From Mycobacterium pinniadriaticum (lineage in GTDB: Bacteria; Actinomycetota; Actinomycetes; Mycobacteriales; Mycobacteriaceae): a stretch of 64,000 nt of DNA. The stretch covers positions 1 to 64,000 of the forward strand of contig NZ_JAPJDO010000011.1 in NCBI RefSeq assembly GCF_026242045.1. Reading direction: 5' to 3'. Under the pieces are notes generated by a model, which saw only the letters and a list, made by a program, of their open reading frames with translations, did no database searches and was not told where the DNA came from. Shown piece after piece: positions 25,038-32,945 of this stretch. The translations under genes and the position numbers were made by a program. Position 1 is the stretch's first letter. Each line of letters opens with the position of its first letter.

Positions 25038-25778
25038 ATGGAGGTCACCAGCCTGCGCGAACCGAAGATGTCGGATCGGGTCGCGGGCGTGCTGCGAAAG
25101 ATGTTCATCCGCGGCGAGATCCCCGAAGGCACGATGCTGCCTCCCGAGGCAGAGTTGATGAGCCGGTTCGGTGTCTCCCGGCCCACCCTGCGGGAGGCCC
25201 TGCGCGTCCTGGAATCCCAGTCGCTGATAGAGATCCAGCGCGGAGTCCGCGGGGGTGCTCGGGTGACCCGCCCGACCCGCCAGACACTGGCCGACTATGC
25301 GGGCCTGATCCTGCAGTACGACGGCATCACGCTGCGCGACGTCTACGACGCCCGGGCGATCCTCGAGACGCCGATGGTCCGACAGTTGGCCGAGAAGCGC
25401 GATCCGGCGGTGATCGCCGAGCTCGAAGCCATCGTCGCCCGAGAGGGCAGCCAGCCCGTCGGCGAGCAGGGTTTCGCCACCCAGACCGAGTTCCATGCCG
25501 CGATCGTGCGGTTGTCGGGCAACCACACCATCCAGATGGTCTGCGGAATGCTCCACCACATCATCGAGAAGGCGAACCGCTCCATGCAGCCCACCGAGGG
25601 CGCTCGCGCCGACCGGGCGCTGCGGCGTTCGGCCAAATCCCATGCGTTGGTACTGGAGATGATCAAGGCCGGTGACGCCGAGAACGCCACCCAACTCTGG
25701 AATCGGCACCTGAAGAAGGCCGAGGAGTACGTGCTGGCCGGTTCCGAGATGTCGACCGTGCTCGATCTGCTGGACTAA
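25038..25778 (+). CDS. GntR family regulator, FadR subfamily
   Basis: A 246-aa regulator. ATG 25038 follows GGGAG. The N-terminal winged helix shows GEIPEGTMLPPEAELMSRFG followed by VSRPTLREALRVLESQSLIE. The helical FCD effector domain (about residues 90-230) has the metal-binding type residues in DVYDARAILE, FHAAIVRLSGNHTI and SAKSHALVLEMIKAGD. FCD regulators typically respond to organic acids or acyl-CoAs. Its position among three acyl-CoA dehydrogenase pairs, with a palindrome before its own gene and similar sites before the pairs, makes it the likely local repressor. It ends 20 bases from the convergent thiolase gene. Confidence 0.9.
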   Translation: MEVTSLREPKMSDRVAGVLRKMFIRGEIPEGTMLPPEAELMSRFGVSRPTLREALRVLESQSLIEIQRGVRGGARVTRPTRQTLADYAGLILQYDGITLRDVYDARAILETPMVRQLAEKRDPAVIAELEAIVAREGSQPVGEQGFATQTEFHAAIVRLSGNHTIQMVCGMLHHIIEKANRSMQPTEGARADRALRRSAKSHALVLEMIKAGDAENATQLWNRHLKKAEEYVLAGSEMSTVLDLLD

Positions 25779-25798
25779 CCCGCGAGCGCCTCCTGGCG

Positions 25799-26959
25799 TC
25801 AACGCCTGGTACTGGACAAGACGGTCACCGCGGATACGGCCGTGGGTCCGCCGATGTTGTGCGCCAAGCCCACTCGGGCGCCATCGACCTGGTTCTCCGC
25901 CTCGCCGCGGAGCTGGTTGAACAGCTCGTAGCACTGTGCGATGCCGGTTGCCCCGGGTGGATGCCCCTTGGCCTTCAGTCCCCCGCTCGCATTGACCGGG
26001 ATCGAACCCCCGACGTAGTGCTCGCGTTGTTCGACGAGTTTGTAGGCCTCGAACCGCTCGGCGAACCCGAGGTCTTCGTAGCTGATGAGTTCGACGCCGG
26101 TGAAACAATCGTGCACTTCGGCGACGTCGACGTCGGCCGGGGTCAGGCCGGCCATCGTCAGTGCGGCTTTGGCGGCCTTGACGGTCGGCGGAAAACTCGT
26201 CAAGTCGGACTTGTGCTGGTGCATCACGCGGTCCATGCCCAACCCGACGCCGCGAATCCAGACCGGATTGTCGGTGTAGCGGTCGACCACCTCCTCGCTC
26301 GCCAGGATGACGGCTGCCGCGCCATCGCTTTGGGGGGTGCAGTCGTAGAGTCCGAACGGCTCGACGAGGATCGGCGCCGCCAGCACCTGCTCGACGGTTA
26401 TCTCGTACCGCAGCTGGGCCTTCGGATTGTTCAGGGCGTGGAAGTGATTCTTGACCGCCACCATCGCCATGTGTTCCTTGGTCGCCGGCGATTCGTGCAG
26501 ATAACGGTTGACGTGCAGCGCGAAGTTCGCCGGGGCCACCAAACCCAAGGGATAGTCCCACGCGGTATCCCGGGTCATCGCCGACCATTCCCAGAAGGTG
26601 GCGTCGGAGGAGGTTTCCCTCACCTTGTCGGCGCCCACCACCAGCGCGACGTCGTAGGCACCAGACGCGATCGCCATCGTTGCGTTCCTGATCGCGTCAT
26701 TTCCGGTGGCGCAGGCATTCTCGACCCGAGTCACCGGGACGTTCATCAAGTCGAGGGTGTCGGCGAGTATCCCGGCCGGGAATCCATCCGTGGTCGACAG
26801 CTCCCCGATCCACGCCGCCTGGATGTCGGACTTGTCGATGCCTTTGTCCACTCGGGCGGTGCATTCTGCATACGCCATCGGGATGAGATCCTTGATGCCC
26901 AGCTCGAAGTGTTCGGCGAAGGTGGTCATGCCCGCGCCGACGATCGCCACATGCCTCAT
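25799..26959 (-). CDS. Thiolase / SCP-x-type acetyl-CoA acetyltransferase
   Basis: A 386-aa thiolase-fold protein. ATG 26959 overlaps the upstream gene's stop (ATGA). The nucleophilic Cys83 lies in VENACATGNDAI, the HDCF motif is present (EVHDCFTGVELISYEDLGFA), and the catalytic His is in LKAKGHPPGATG. It therefore retains the residues for thiolysis or condensation, unlike steroid retro-aldolases of the Ltp2 type, which lack the thiolase chemistry. It pairs with a DUF35-containing fusion protein, a combination known in thiolase/HMG-CoA synthase complexes where the OB-fold protein shapes the CoA site. Probable role: removal of acetyl- or propionyl-CoA from a steroid-like side chain. Confidence 0.87.
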   Translation of the reverse strand: MRHVAIVGAGMTTFAEHFELGIKDLIPMAYAECTARVDKGIDKSDIQAAWIGELSTTDGFPAGILADTLDLMNVPVTRVENACATGNDAIRNATMAIASGAYDVALVVGADKVRETSSDATFWEWSAMTRDTAWDYPLGLVAPANFALHVNRYLHESPATKEHMAMVAVKNHFHALNNPKAQLRYEITVEQVLAAPILVEPFGLYDCTPQSDGAAAVILASEEVVDRYTDNPVWIRGVGLGMDRVMHQHKSDLTSFPPTVKAAKAALTMAGLTPADVDVAEVHDCFTGVELISYEDLGFAERFEAYKLVEQREHYVGGSIPVNASGGLKAKGHPPGATGIAQCYELFNQLRGEAENQVDGARVGLAHNIGGPTAVSAVTVLSSTRR

Positions 26960-28236
26960 AGCACCGCTCCCTCTGATCGGTCGACATGAACGGACTCGCC
27001 ATCCGGTGGTGCGGTCCATGGCAGGAACGCGTAACCGTAGTCGGGAACTCCCGCACGGGTGGCGATCTTGCGCAACACAATTGAGCCGGGCTGTCCGATG
27101 TGGATCTGGCCCGCCACGGCGCCGGTCACTTTCAGCAGAACGCGCACCGGGCTGTCGTCGAGCTGGACCAGAGCCAACGAGTACGGACCGGGCAGTCCGG
27201 GAACCGGGATCCGTACCGTGGTGTGGGTGTAGACGGTGCCCTTACGGGGGAGTGGCTCGGTACGCCATGGCCGTGCCAGCCTGCCGTCAGAGCCGACCCT
27301 TGATCGCGGAGGGTATTGCGGGTCGGCGTCGATACCGGGAGCCTCCCGGTAGACATCGGCCTGCCAGCGCAGTTTGGGTTCGAATGCGCGCGAGTACGCC
27401 GCCAGCGAGATCGGTATGTCGATACCGTCGCCGGGCCGCGCGGCCGGCAACTCGCCGCCCTCGCGTTCGTCGCGGCGAACTGCGGTGGGTCCCGGACTGA
27501 GGTGGGCAACAGTGGCGCTGGACTGTTCCAGAGCCAGCACGAGCCCTTCGGCGCCCGCCTCGATCGCACTGGCCAGAGCGTGGATGACGCCCGAAGCGCT
27601 CTCTGCCGGCTCCACCGTCGCGCCGTCGGCGTCGAGGTCAGGGCCTAGCAGGCCGGGGCCCACCCCGGCCGCTGCGGCGACCGGGGAACCCGCCGTCAGG
27701 CCCAGTTTTACCAGTGTCGATTTCGTTCCGACCTCACGCTGCAGGCGTGGATCCCGGTAGCGATACTCGCTACCGTCCCGGTGGCGGACCACGACAGGCA
27801 GGCTGCGGGTCTGCCGGGCCACCGATACCAACGCCGCGCCGTCGGCGCCCACCAGGACCGCACCACCGCCCGCGACGTCGCGCGAGTCGTCGGCCGCGAT
27901 CACGAGGGTTCCGGGCGCAGAACCAAGGATCGCGTCGAGCGCCGCCGGACCACCGCCGAGGACCTCCGTCACCGGAATGTCCGCGCCCAGCGACAGGCCG
28001 GCCAGCAACACCGCCCCATTGCCGCCCTCCAGGAGCGGGAAGTCGCGCGAGACGAAGACGACCCGCCTGGCGGTCTGACCGGGATCGGCGGCCCGCCCCG
28101 CCGCTACAGCCATGGTCAGGGCGTCCTCGTCGGGCCCCCGCACGCGGCGGGCGCCGGGCTTCCCGAGGGGTTTCCACGGCGGCAGATAGGTCCCGACCGC
28201 GCTGAGCCGGGTAGTACCCACACCCACGACATCCAC
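26956..28236 (-). CDS. HMG-CoA synthase-like domain fused to a DUF35 OB-fold domain
   Basis: A 426-aa protein starting at GTG 28236 (AGGAACGAG just upstream). The first half looks like a degenerate HMG-CoA synthase/thiolase-fold domain (LSAVGTYLPPWKPLGK, then DEDALTMAVAAGRAA), and the last 120 residues look like a DUF35 OB-fold (VYTHTTVRIPVPGLPGPYSL, ALVQLDDSPVRVLLKVTG, PGYGYAFLPW-like end). I see no Cys anywhere in the sequence, so both the thiolase-fold nucleophile and the zinc-ribbon Cys of ordinary DUF35 proteins are missing. It is probably a non-catalytic partner of the thiolase encoded next, as ChsH2/DUF35 proteins are for hydratases and aldolases. The family assignment is by eye and should be confirmed by profile search. 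Confidence 0.65.
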   Translation of the reverse strand: MDVVGVGTTRLSAVGTYLPPWKPLGKPGARRVRGPDEDALTMAVAAGRAADPGQTARRVVFVSRDFPLLEGGNGAVLLAGLSLGADIPVTEVLGGGPAALDAILGSAPGTLVIAADDSRDVAGGGAVLVGADGAALVSVARQTRSLPVVVRHRDGSEYRYRDPRLQREVGTKSTLVKLGLTAGSPVAAAAGVGPGLLGPDLDADGATVEPAESASGVIHALASAIEAGAEGLVLALEQSSATVAHLSPGPTAVRRDEREGGELPAARPGDGIDIPISLAAYSRAFEPKLRWQADVYREAPGIDADPQYPPRSRVGSDGRLARPWRTEPLPRKGTVYTHTTVRIPVPGLPGPYSLALVQLDDSPVRVLLKVTGAVAGQIHIGQPGSIVLRKIATRAGVPDYGYAFLPWTAPPDGESVHVDRSEGAVL

Positions 28237-28316
28237 CTCGTTCCTGTCGAGCCGCGGCCGGCGCCCGCTGTATCGAGCTGCATCCGGGGCGCGGCCATCT
28301 GAACCTTAAATAGGGT

Positions 28317-28336
28317 ATATAGTTTGATCATTAGAT
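28317..28336. promoter_or_regulatory. AT-rich candidate operator in the divergent promoter of pair 2
   Basis: ATATAGTTTGATCATTAGAT lies between the divergent DUF35-fusion gene (start 28236) and dehydrogenase pair 2 (start 28383). It fits the pattern ATATnGTTn-N5-TTAnAT shared with the sites at 34839 and 34931. A repressor bound here could control both directions. Confidence 0.45.
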
Positions 28337-28382
28337 CGCAAGGGTTGGCCATGTACACGCGGGAGCGGGCAAGGGAGCAGGT

Positions 28383-29540
28383 GTGGTGAGTTCGTTCGAT
28401 GTGCTGTGCGCCAACGATTCTGATCTCGCACAGTTACGCGGTGCGGTGCGTCGGTTCTTGATCGCCGACCGGGCCGCGTTCGGCTGGCGGCCGACCGTCG
28501 ACGCATGGCTGGGAGCGTGGGATGAGGCGTTCAGCCGACGACTGGCCGACGCCGGATTCATCGGCATCACGATCCCGACCGCCTATGGCGGTCGCGGCCT
28601 GAGCCATCTCCATCGCTACGTCGTGACCGAGGAGCTGCTGGCGGCAGGTGCGCCGGTGGGCGCGCACTGGATCGCCGATCGGCAGGTCGCGCCGGCATTG
28701 TTGGCCTACGGCTCCGAAGATCAACGCCGACAACTACTTCCGAAGATCGCTTCGGGTCGCTGTTATCTGGCCATCGGGATGAGCGAAGACGTCGCCGGTT
28801 CCGACCTCGCTGCCGCACAGTGCAGGGCGACACGCACTGACGGCGGGTGGCGGATCACCGGCACGAAGCTGTGGACCAGCGGCGCCCATCGTGCCCACCA
28901 GGTCGTCGTGTTGGCGCGAACCAGCCGACGCGACGAGGCGGAGCGGCACTCGGGCTTCAGCCAGTTTCTCGTACCATGCGATCGCGCCGGCGTCACCATC
29001 ACACCCATTATCGGGATGTCGGGTGAACACCACTTCAACGAGGTGACTTTCGACAACGTGCTCGTCGATGACACTGAGGTCCTCGGCAAGATCGGCGACG
29101 GCTGGCAGCAGATCACCGCAGAACTGTCCTTCGAGCGCAGCGGCCCCGAACGATTTCTGTCGACCGCACCGTTGCTGATCGCGATCATCCGAGCGTTGGG
29201 AAGTCGCGAGAACCGGCACACAAGTGCGATCGTCGGGCGCTTGATGGCGAAACTGATCTCGCTACGCCAACTTTCGCTGACCGTCGCCGCCATCTTGACC
29301 GAGGGCTACGACGCCACCAATCGCGCCGCATTGGTCAAGGACCTGGGCACCCGATTCGAACAAGAGTCGATCGAACTCGCCGCCGAGCTGGCAGACGAGA
29401 TCGAATCGGGATGTCCGGCCGACGCCACGATCAACGAGATGCTCGGCAGAGCCCGTCAGCACGCTCCCATGTTCACGCTGCGCGGCGGAACCAACGAGGT
29501 ACTACGCGGGGTTGTGGCCCGCGGGATGGGATTGCGATGA
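28383..29540 (+). CDS. Acyl-CoA dehydrogenase, FAD-binding alpha-type subunit (pair 2)
   Basis: A 385-aa acyl-CoA dehydrogenase beginning at one of two tandem GTG codons (28383, 28386). The middle domain has AIGMSEDVAGSDLAAAQCRA, a variant of the SEPxAGSD motif with Asp-Val, and TKLWTSGAHRAHQVVVLAR. The C-terminus has FTLRGGTNEVLRGVVARGMG. Its stop overlaps the next start as ATGA, a typical FadE heterotetramer arrangement. Substrate is presumably a CoA thioester of a polycyclic acid, inferred from context. It diverges from the thiolase/DUF35 genes, suggesting shared control. Confidence 0.86.
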   Translation: MVSSFDVLCANDSDLAQLRGAVRRFLIADRAAFGWRPTVDAWLGAWDEAFSRRLADAGFIGITIPTAYGGRGLSHLHRYVVTEELLAAGAPVGAHWIADRQVAPALLAYGSEDQRRQLLPKIASGRCYLAIGMSEDVAGSDLAAAQCRATRTDGGWRITGTKLWTSGAHRAHQVVVLARTSRRDEAERHSGFSQFLVPCDRAGVTITPIIGMSGEHHFNEVTFDNVLVDDTEVLGKIGDGWQQITAELSFERSGPERFLSTAPLLIAIIRALGSRENRHTSAIVGRLMAKLISLRQLSLTVAAILTEGYDATNRAALVKDLGTRFEQESIELAAELADEIESGCPADATINEMLGRARQHAPMFTLRGGTNEVLRGVVARGMGLR

Positions 29541-30655
29541 CGACGTCATGGCTGGCCGGGGGCATCTTCGACGCTGCATCCGACCGTGATGATGACCTGG
29601 CCGGCCTACGGACGTTGGTCGAGGACATCGGCCACCGCGCGACACGTACGGACAGCGGCCAGGCCCGCCTGCGGCAAGACTTCGACAAGACGTTGTGGAC
29701 GACGCTGGTCGACAGTGGGCTGAGCCACCTGTCCAGTTCGGCCGAGTTGCAGGCCGGACCGGTGGAGCTGGCGATCGTGCTGCATGGGCTGGCCCGGCAC
29801 AACGGTGCGGTTCCCATCGCCGAGACCGATCTACTCGGCTCATGGCTGGCCACAACCGCGGGCCTGCCCCACCCCGGGACTCCTCCGCTGACCGTCGCCA
29901 TCGCAGCCGGCAACCAGCACCAGCGCCACTCCGGCCGGGTCAGCGGCATCGCATCCGACGCCCCCTGGATCGACGTCGCGGAAATCGTTCTGGCCGTGCG
30001 CGATACGGATCGGTTGCTCGTCACCGCCATCGCAGCGCCGGCAACCGACCATGGCTACAACCTCGCCGGGGAGCCCCGGGCGACGATAGCGTTCGACGTT
30101 CCGGAATCCGACTTCGTTTCCCTCGACGCGCGGGTCGGCGACGAGCTCATCCGCCGGGGAGCATGGGCACGGTGCGTACAGATCCTCGGGGCGCTGGACA
30201 CCGCTGCCGAACTCACCGTCGCCCACACCCACAACCGCAACCAGTTCGGCCGATCGCTGAGCAAATTCCAGTCAGTCCAGCACGCGCTGGCCCGAATGGC
30301 CGGCGAACTCGAACGGGCACGCGCGAGCGTGACCTTGGCGGTCGCCGCCGCCGAGGGTGGTTTTGACAGCCCGCAGACCGAATACGCGGTGACTGCTGCG
30401 AAGGTCACCCTGGGTGAGGCCGTCGACGTCGTCACCACGACCGCCCATCAACTCCACGGAGCGGTAGGAGTCACGGTCGAACACGACCTGTGGATGTCGA
30501 CGATGCGGGCCCGCAGTTGGATCGACGAATTCGGCAGCACAGCGCATTACGCGCGACGATTGGGAGAGGTGACGATGCACGCGGCCGGTGCCGGTTTCGA
30601 CCCATGGGACGCGTTGATCGGCACCGGCCTCGACGCCTGGGGCCCACCTCAGTGA
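29537..30655 (+). CDS. Acyl-CoA dehydrogenase, partner subunit (pair 2)
   Basis: A 372-aa acyl-CoA dehydrogenase-fold protein; ATG 29537 overlaps the previous stop. The N-terminal and middle domains are weakly conserved and lack the SEPxAGSD motif, while the C-terminal domain keeps NRNQFGRSLSKFQSVQHALA and TTAHQLHGAVGVTVEHDLWM, the HGxxG block that contacts FAD. This is the pattern of beta-type FadE subunits. It converges on a secreted CAP-domain gene 19 bases away. Confidence 0.84.
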   Translation: MTTSWLAGGIFDAASDRDDDLAGLRTLVEDIGHRATRTDSGQARLRQDFDKTLWTTLVDSGLSHLSSSAELQAGPVELAIVLHGLARHNGAVPIAETDLLGSWLATTAGLPHPGTPPLTVAIAAGNQHQRHSGRVSGIASDAPWIDVAEIVLAVRDTDRLLVTAIAAPATDHGYNLAGEPRATIAFDVPESDFVSLDARVGDELIRRGAWARCVQILGALDTAAELTVAHTHNRNQFGRSLSKFQSVQHALARMAGELERARASVTLAVAAAEGGFDSPQTEYAVTAAKVTLGEAVDVVTTTAHQLHGAVGVTVEHDLWMSTMRARSWIDEFGSTAHYARRLGEVTMHAAGAGFDPWDALIGTGLDAWGPPQ

Positions 30656-30674
30656 CGCGGCCGCCGGAACCGAG

Positions 30675-31163
30675 TCAGTCCGGCTGGCCGTACACCGCGA
30701 CCACCACCGAGCGATCCAAACTGTTCTCCGACCACACTCCCATGACCGTGTTGGCGCAGTTCCGCATGATCGCGAGGTCCGTGGGTTGGTAGTACCACTG
30801 GTTGAGAACGTCGATGTTGTTGATCGCCACCGACGGATCGATCGCTACCGTCTCGGCCACGGCGCCATGGAAGTTCGCTGCCGCCGCCCGGTCCTGAGCC
30901 GTCGATCCATCGCTACCGATGTCCGCGTCGAGGGCCCGGTTGTGCAGCAGATCCACGGCGTGCCACTGAGCCGCCTGTTGAAGAGCGCGGTTCATCCGCA
31001 CCGCGTTCTGGCAGCCGGCCTCGTGCTGAATCGTGTACACATTCGCCACCACACTGTCATTGAGGCGTCTGTTGTCCGCTGCCGCGGTCGCCGGGGACAT
31101 CAGCTGGCCGGCCAGGCCAGCGAACAGCGCGGCGACCGCCACCGCGACACGAACCCGACTCAT
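30675..31163 (-). CDS. Secreted CAP-domain-like small protein
   Basis: A 162-aa exported protein. The first 29 residues form a signal peptide (MSRVRVAVAVAALFAGLAGQ ... ATAAA). The mature part resembles mycobacterial CAP/SCP-like proteins: NRALQQAAQWHAVDLLHNRA with a conserved His, AETVAID, then two Cys (AGCQNAV, RNCANTVMG) that may form a disulfide, and a typical final strand VVVAVYGQPD. Function is unknown; some CAP proteins bind sterols or lipids, which would suit this cluster, but that is inference. It follows the DUF732 gene by 16 bases on the same strand. Confidence 0.7.
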   Translation of the reverse strand: MSRVRVAVAVAALFAGLAGQLMSPATAAADNRRLNDSVVANVYTIQHEAGCQNAVRMNRALQQAAQWHAVDLLHNRALDADIGSDGSTAQDRAAAANFHGAVAETVAIDPSVAINNIDVLNQWYYQPTDLAIMRNCANTVMGVWSENSLDRSVVVAVYGQPD

Positions 31164-31179
31164 CGACGATCCCTTCGAT

Positions 31180-31551
31180 TCATGGTTGTGACGGTTGGTA
31201 GTGGGCAGCGGCGTTGCGCAGTTGCCATATCAACGCCGGGCACAGCTCGTTGGCAGCCTGTGTGATCAGATAGGACGCCTGGAATTCGTCAGAGGTGCCG
31301 AAATCGTGCTTCACCTCAGCCATGACCTGCGGGTAGGTGCGACCCTGCCCGATCATGTCGCAGATACCCTGTCCGTAGGACAGCGCATCGGCCGCATTGG
31401 CGAAGTTGTAGCCCGGCCGGACCGTCACATTCACCAAATACCCGACCGCGTCCGCCCGGGCGGGACAGGCCGTACCGATCACCACCGCCGGCACCAGTGC
31501 TGTTAACGCTGTGACGGTCATCCGTCTACAGATCCGCGAGTACCCTCGCAT
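31180..31551 (-). CDS. Secreted DUF732 family protein
   Basis: A 123-aa protein from the ATG at 31551 (ATG 31521 and 31611 also in frame). A signal peptide (VTALTALVPAVVIGTACPARADA) is followed by a DUF732 domain with the usual pattern AADALSYGQGICDMIGQG, AYPQV-like TYPQVMAEV and a second Cys in ANELCPAL; the two Cys probably pair. DUF732 proteins are small exported mycobacterial proteins of unknown function. It lies 49 bases after the enoyl-CoA hydratase stop and just before the CAP-like gene, so both secreted proteins may be produced with the catabolic genes. Confidence 0.75.
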   Translation of the reverse strand: MRGYSRICRRMTVTALTALVPAVVIGTACPARADAVGYLVNVTVRPGYNFANAADALSYGQGICDMIGQGRTYPQVMAEVKHDFGTSDEFQASYLITQAANELCPALIWQLRNAAAHYQPSQP

Positions 31552-31600
31552 CGCTCGCCGGCTCCAATCCGCTGAGAATCTGAAATGTGTTGCCGAAGAG

Positions 31601-32380
31601 TCACCGTGCACGGGCGGCGCTGAGCCTCTCCTGGAAGGCCGGCGACCGAATCGACATCGCCTGAGGGATCAGCTCGATGTCCTTGGCGGCCATGTGGTGG
31701 TCGGTGTCGACGAATCCCGGGATTGCCGTGGCGCGCATCGACGCCTTCGTCGCGAGCACGACATCCCTGGGCGTGCTGGCCGGGCCGGCGGCGAGATCCA
31801 CCGCACCCGCGAGCGGGTCGTCGACCAGACTCAGCGCCAGTCCGTGCCGTACCGCTTCGGATGCGTCGAGCCGAAGTCCGAACAGCAGGGCCGCCCGAGC
31901 GACTTGTGGACCGACCGCCCGCTGCAACATCCAGGTCGCGCCGCCACCCGGATGGATGCCGAGCCGCTGAAACCGAGCGTCGAAAACAGCACGGGGACCG
32001 ACGATTCGGACATCGGCCGCCAGGGCCAGGTTCAAACCCGCGCCGACGGCCGCACCGTTGACGGCCGCGACAGTGGGCAGCGCGCAGCGCCCGACCGCCA
32101 TGAATCCGGCATAGAGGCGCTCCAGGCTCTCCTCGGTGGCACCATCGAGAGCGGCCAGATCCGCACCGGCGCAGAAGCCGCGCCCCGATCCGGTGACGAC
32201 AACGGCATGCACATCCGGCGCGGACTCAGCCCGGTGCACCGCAGCCTCGAGCTGCGCCGACATCGTATGGGTGATCGCATTTCGCCGGTCGGGGTCGTTG
32301 ACCGCGATCAGTGCGACCCGGTCTCGTACCTCGTAGGTGACGCAGGTGTCGGTGTGAATGGATGACGACGGCTCAGTCAT
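31601..32380 (-). CDS. Enoyl-CoA hydratase/isomerase family protein
   Basis: A 259-aa crotonase-fold protein. ATG 32380 lies inside the last codons of the ferredoxin gene (8-base overlap). Oxyanion segments [10 protein letters not shown] and [20 protein letters not shown] are intact. The region after ([20 protein letters not shown]) contains the HPGGG pattern of hydratases/isomerases, with His where many hydratases have a second Glu. It belongs to the IclR copy 2 - 86-aa protein - ferredoxin operon. The reaction is not certain beyond crotonase-type CoA chemistry. Confidence 0.82.
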   Translation of the reverse strand: MTEPSSSIHTDTCVTYEVRDRVALIAVNDPDRRNAITHTMSAQLEAAVHRAESAPDVHAVVVTGSGRGFCAGADLAALDGATEESLERLYAGFMAVGRCALPTVAAVNGAAVGAGLNLALAADVRIVGPRAVFDARFQRLGIHPGGGATWMLQRAVGPQVARAALLFGLRLDASEAVRHGLALSLVDDPLAGAVDLAAGPASTPRDVVLATKASMRATAIPGFVDTDHHMAAKDIELIPQAMSIRSPAFQERLSAARAR

Positions 32381-32660
32381 CGTAGGTGACCGCCACATCG
32401 TCCGACGTGGCGACGGCCTGGCAGGCGAGCAGGTAGCCCTCCGCGATGTCGGTGTCATCGAGCACACGATTCGACTTCATCTCGACCCCACCGCGGACAA
32501 TGCGGCAAACGCAGGCCCCGCACGAGCCCTCGGTGCACGAATGCGGAACCTCGATTCCGGCCCGCTTCAGCGCTTCGAGCAGCACCGTGCCCGGCGACCA
32601 CTCTGTTCGGTGTTCCTCACCGTCGATTCGCACCGTGACCGTGCCCGGCTTGTCATGCAT
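32373..32660 (-). CDS. Plant-type [2Fe-2S] ferredoxin
   Basis: A 95-aa ferredoxin from ATG 32660 (a TTG two codons upstream, at 32666, has a better-spaced GGAAAG). Cluster ligands are Cys42, Cys47, Cys50 ([10 protein letters not shown]) and Cys80 (YLLACQAVA), the classical Cx4Cx2C...C arrangement. It resembles the ferredoxin domain at the C-terminus of KshB/PaaE-type reductases but lacks the FAD/NADH part. It could feed electrons to an oxygenase such as KshA, about 16 kb away, or to an unknown partner; the adjacent 86-aa protein is a possible partner. Confidence 0.88.
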   Translation of the reverse strand: MHDKPGTVTVRIDGEEHRTEWSPGTVLLEALKRAGIEVPHSCTEGSCGACVCRIVRGGVEMKSNRVLDDTDIAEGYLLACQAVATSDDVAVTYDD

Positions 32661-32684
32661 CGGCAATCATGCTTTCCGTGATAG

Positions 32685-32945
32685 TCACCGCCACCGGCCG
32701 TCGCGGGCCGGCGGCTCCCGACGTGCGGTCACCCGGATCACGTCGTCGGCGATGTTCCGTTCGATGGTGGAGCGCAGGGCACGACAGGTCGGGATCGTCA
32801 TGCTCCGCTGCCCATCGGCACACCGCCTCGCGAACTCGGCACACACTGCTTCGGCGTCACCGGTCCACTGGACGCTGATCTGAGTTTCGGTGTACCGCTC
32901 CACGTCCACAACGTTGTGGCAGTGCCCGCACGCGATCGCCGTCAT
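32685..32945 (-). CDS. Small Cys-containing protein of unknown function
   Basis: An 86-aa protein that I do not recognise. ATG 32945 overlaps the stop of IclR copy 2 as ATGA, and the ferredoxin gene follows 24 bases later, so it is translated within this operon. It has five Cys: CGHC at residues 6-9, then Cys35, Cys42 and Cys54, a pattern that could bind zinc or iron. The C-terminal third is Arg-rich and basic. The gene is real judging by spacing and codon use. A metal-binding accessory for the ferredoxin is a guess only. Confidence 0.6.
   Translation of the reverse strand: MTAIACGHCHNVVDVERYTETQISVQWTGDAEAVCAEFARRCADGQRSMTIPTCRALRSTIERNIADDVIRVTARREPPARDGRWR

Noticed and set aside
24999..26588. 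529-aa minus-strand open frame across the GntR gene and the thiolase
   Set aside because: It is antisense to the well-supported GntR regulator and in a wrong frame of the thiolase. Composition is low in hydrophobic periodicity and no motif is seen.
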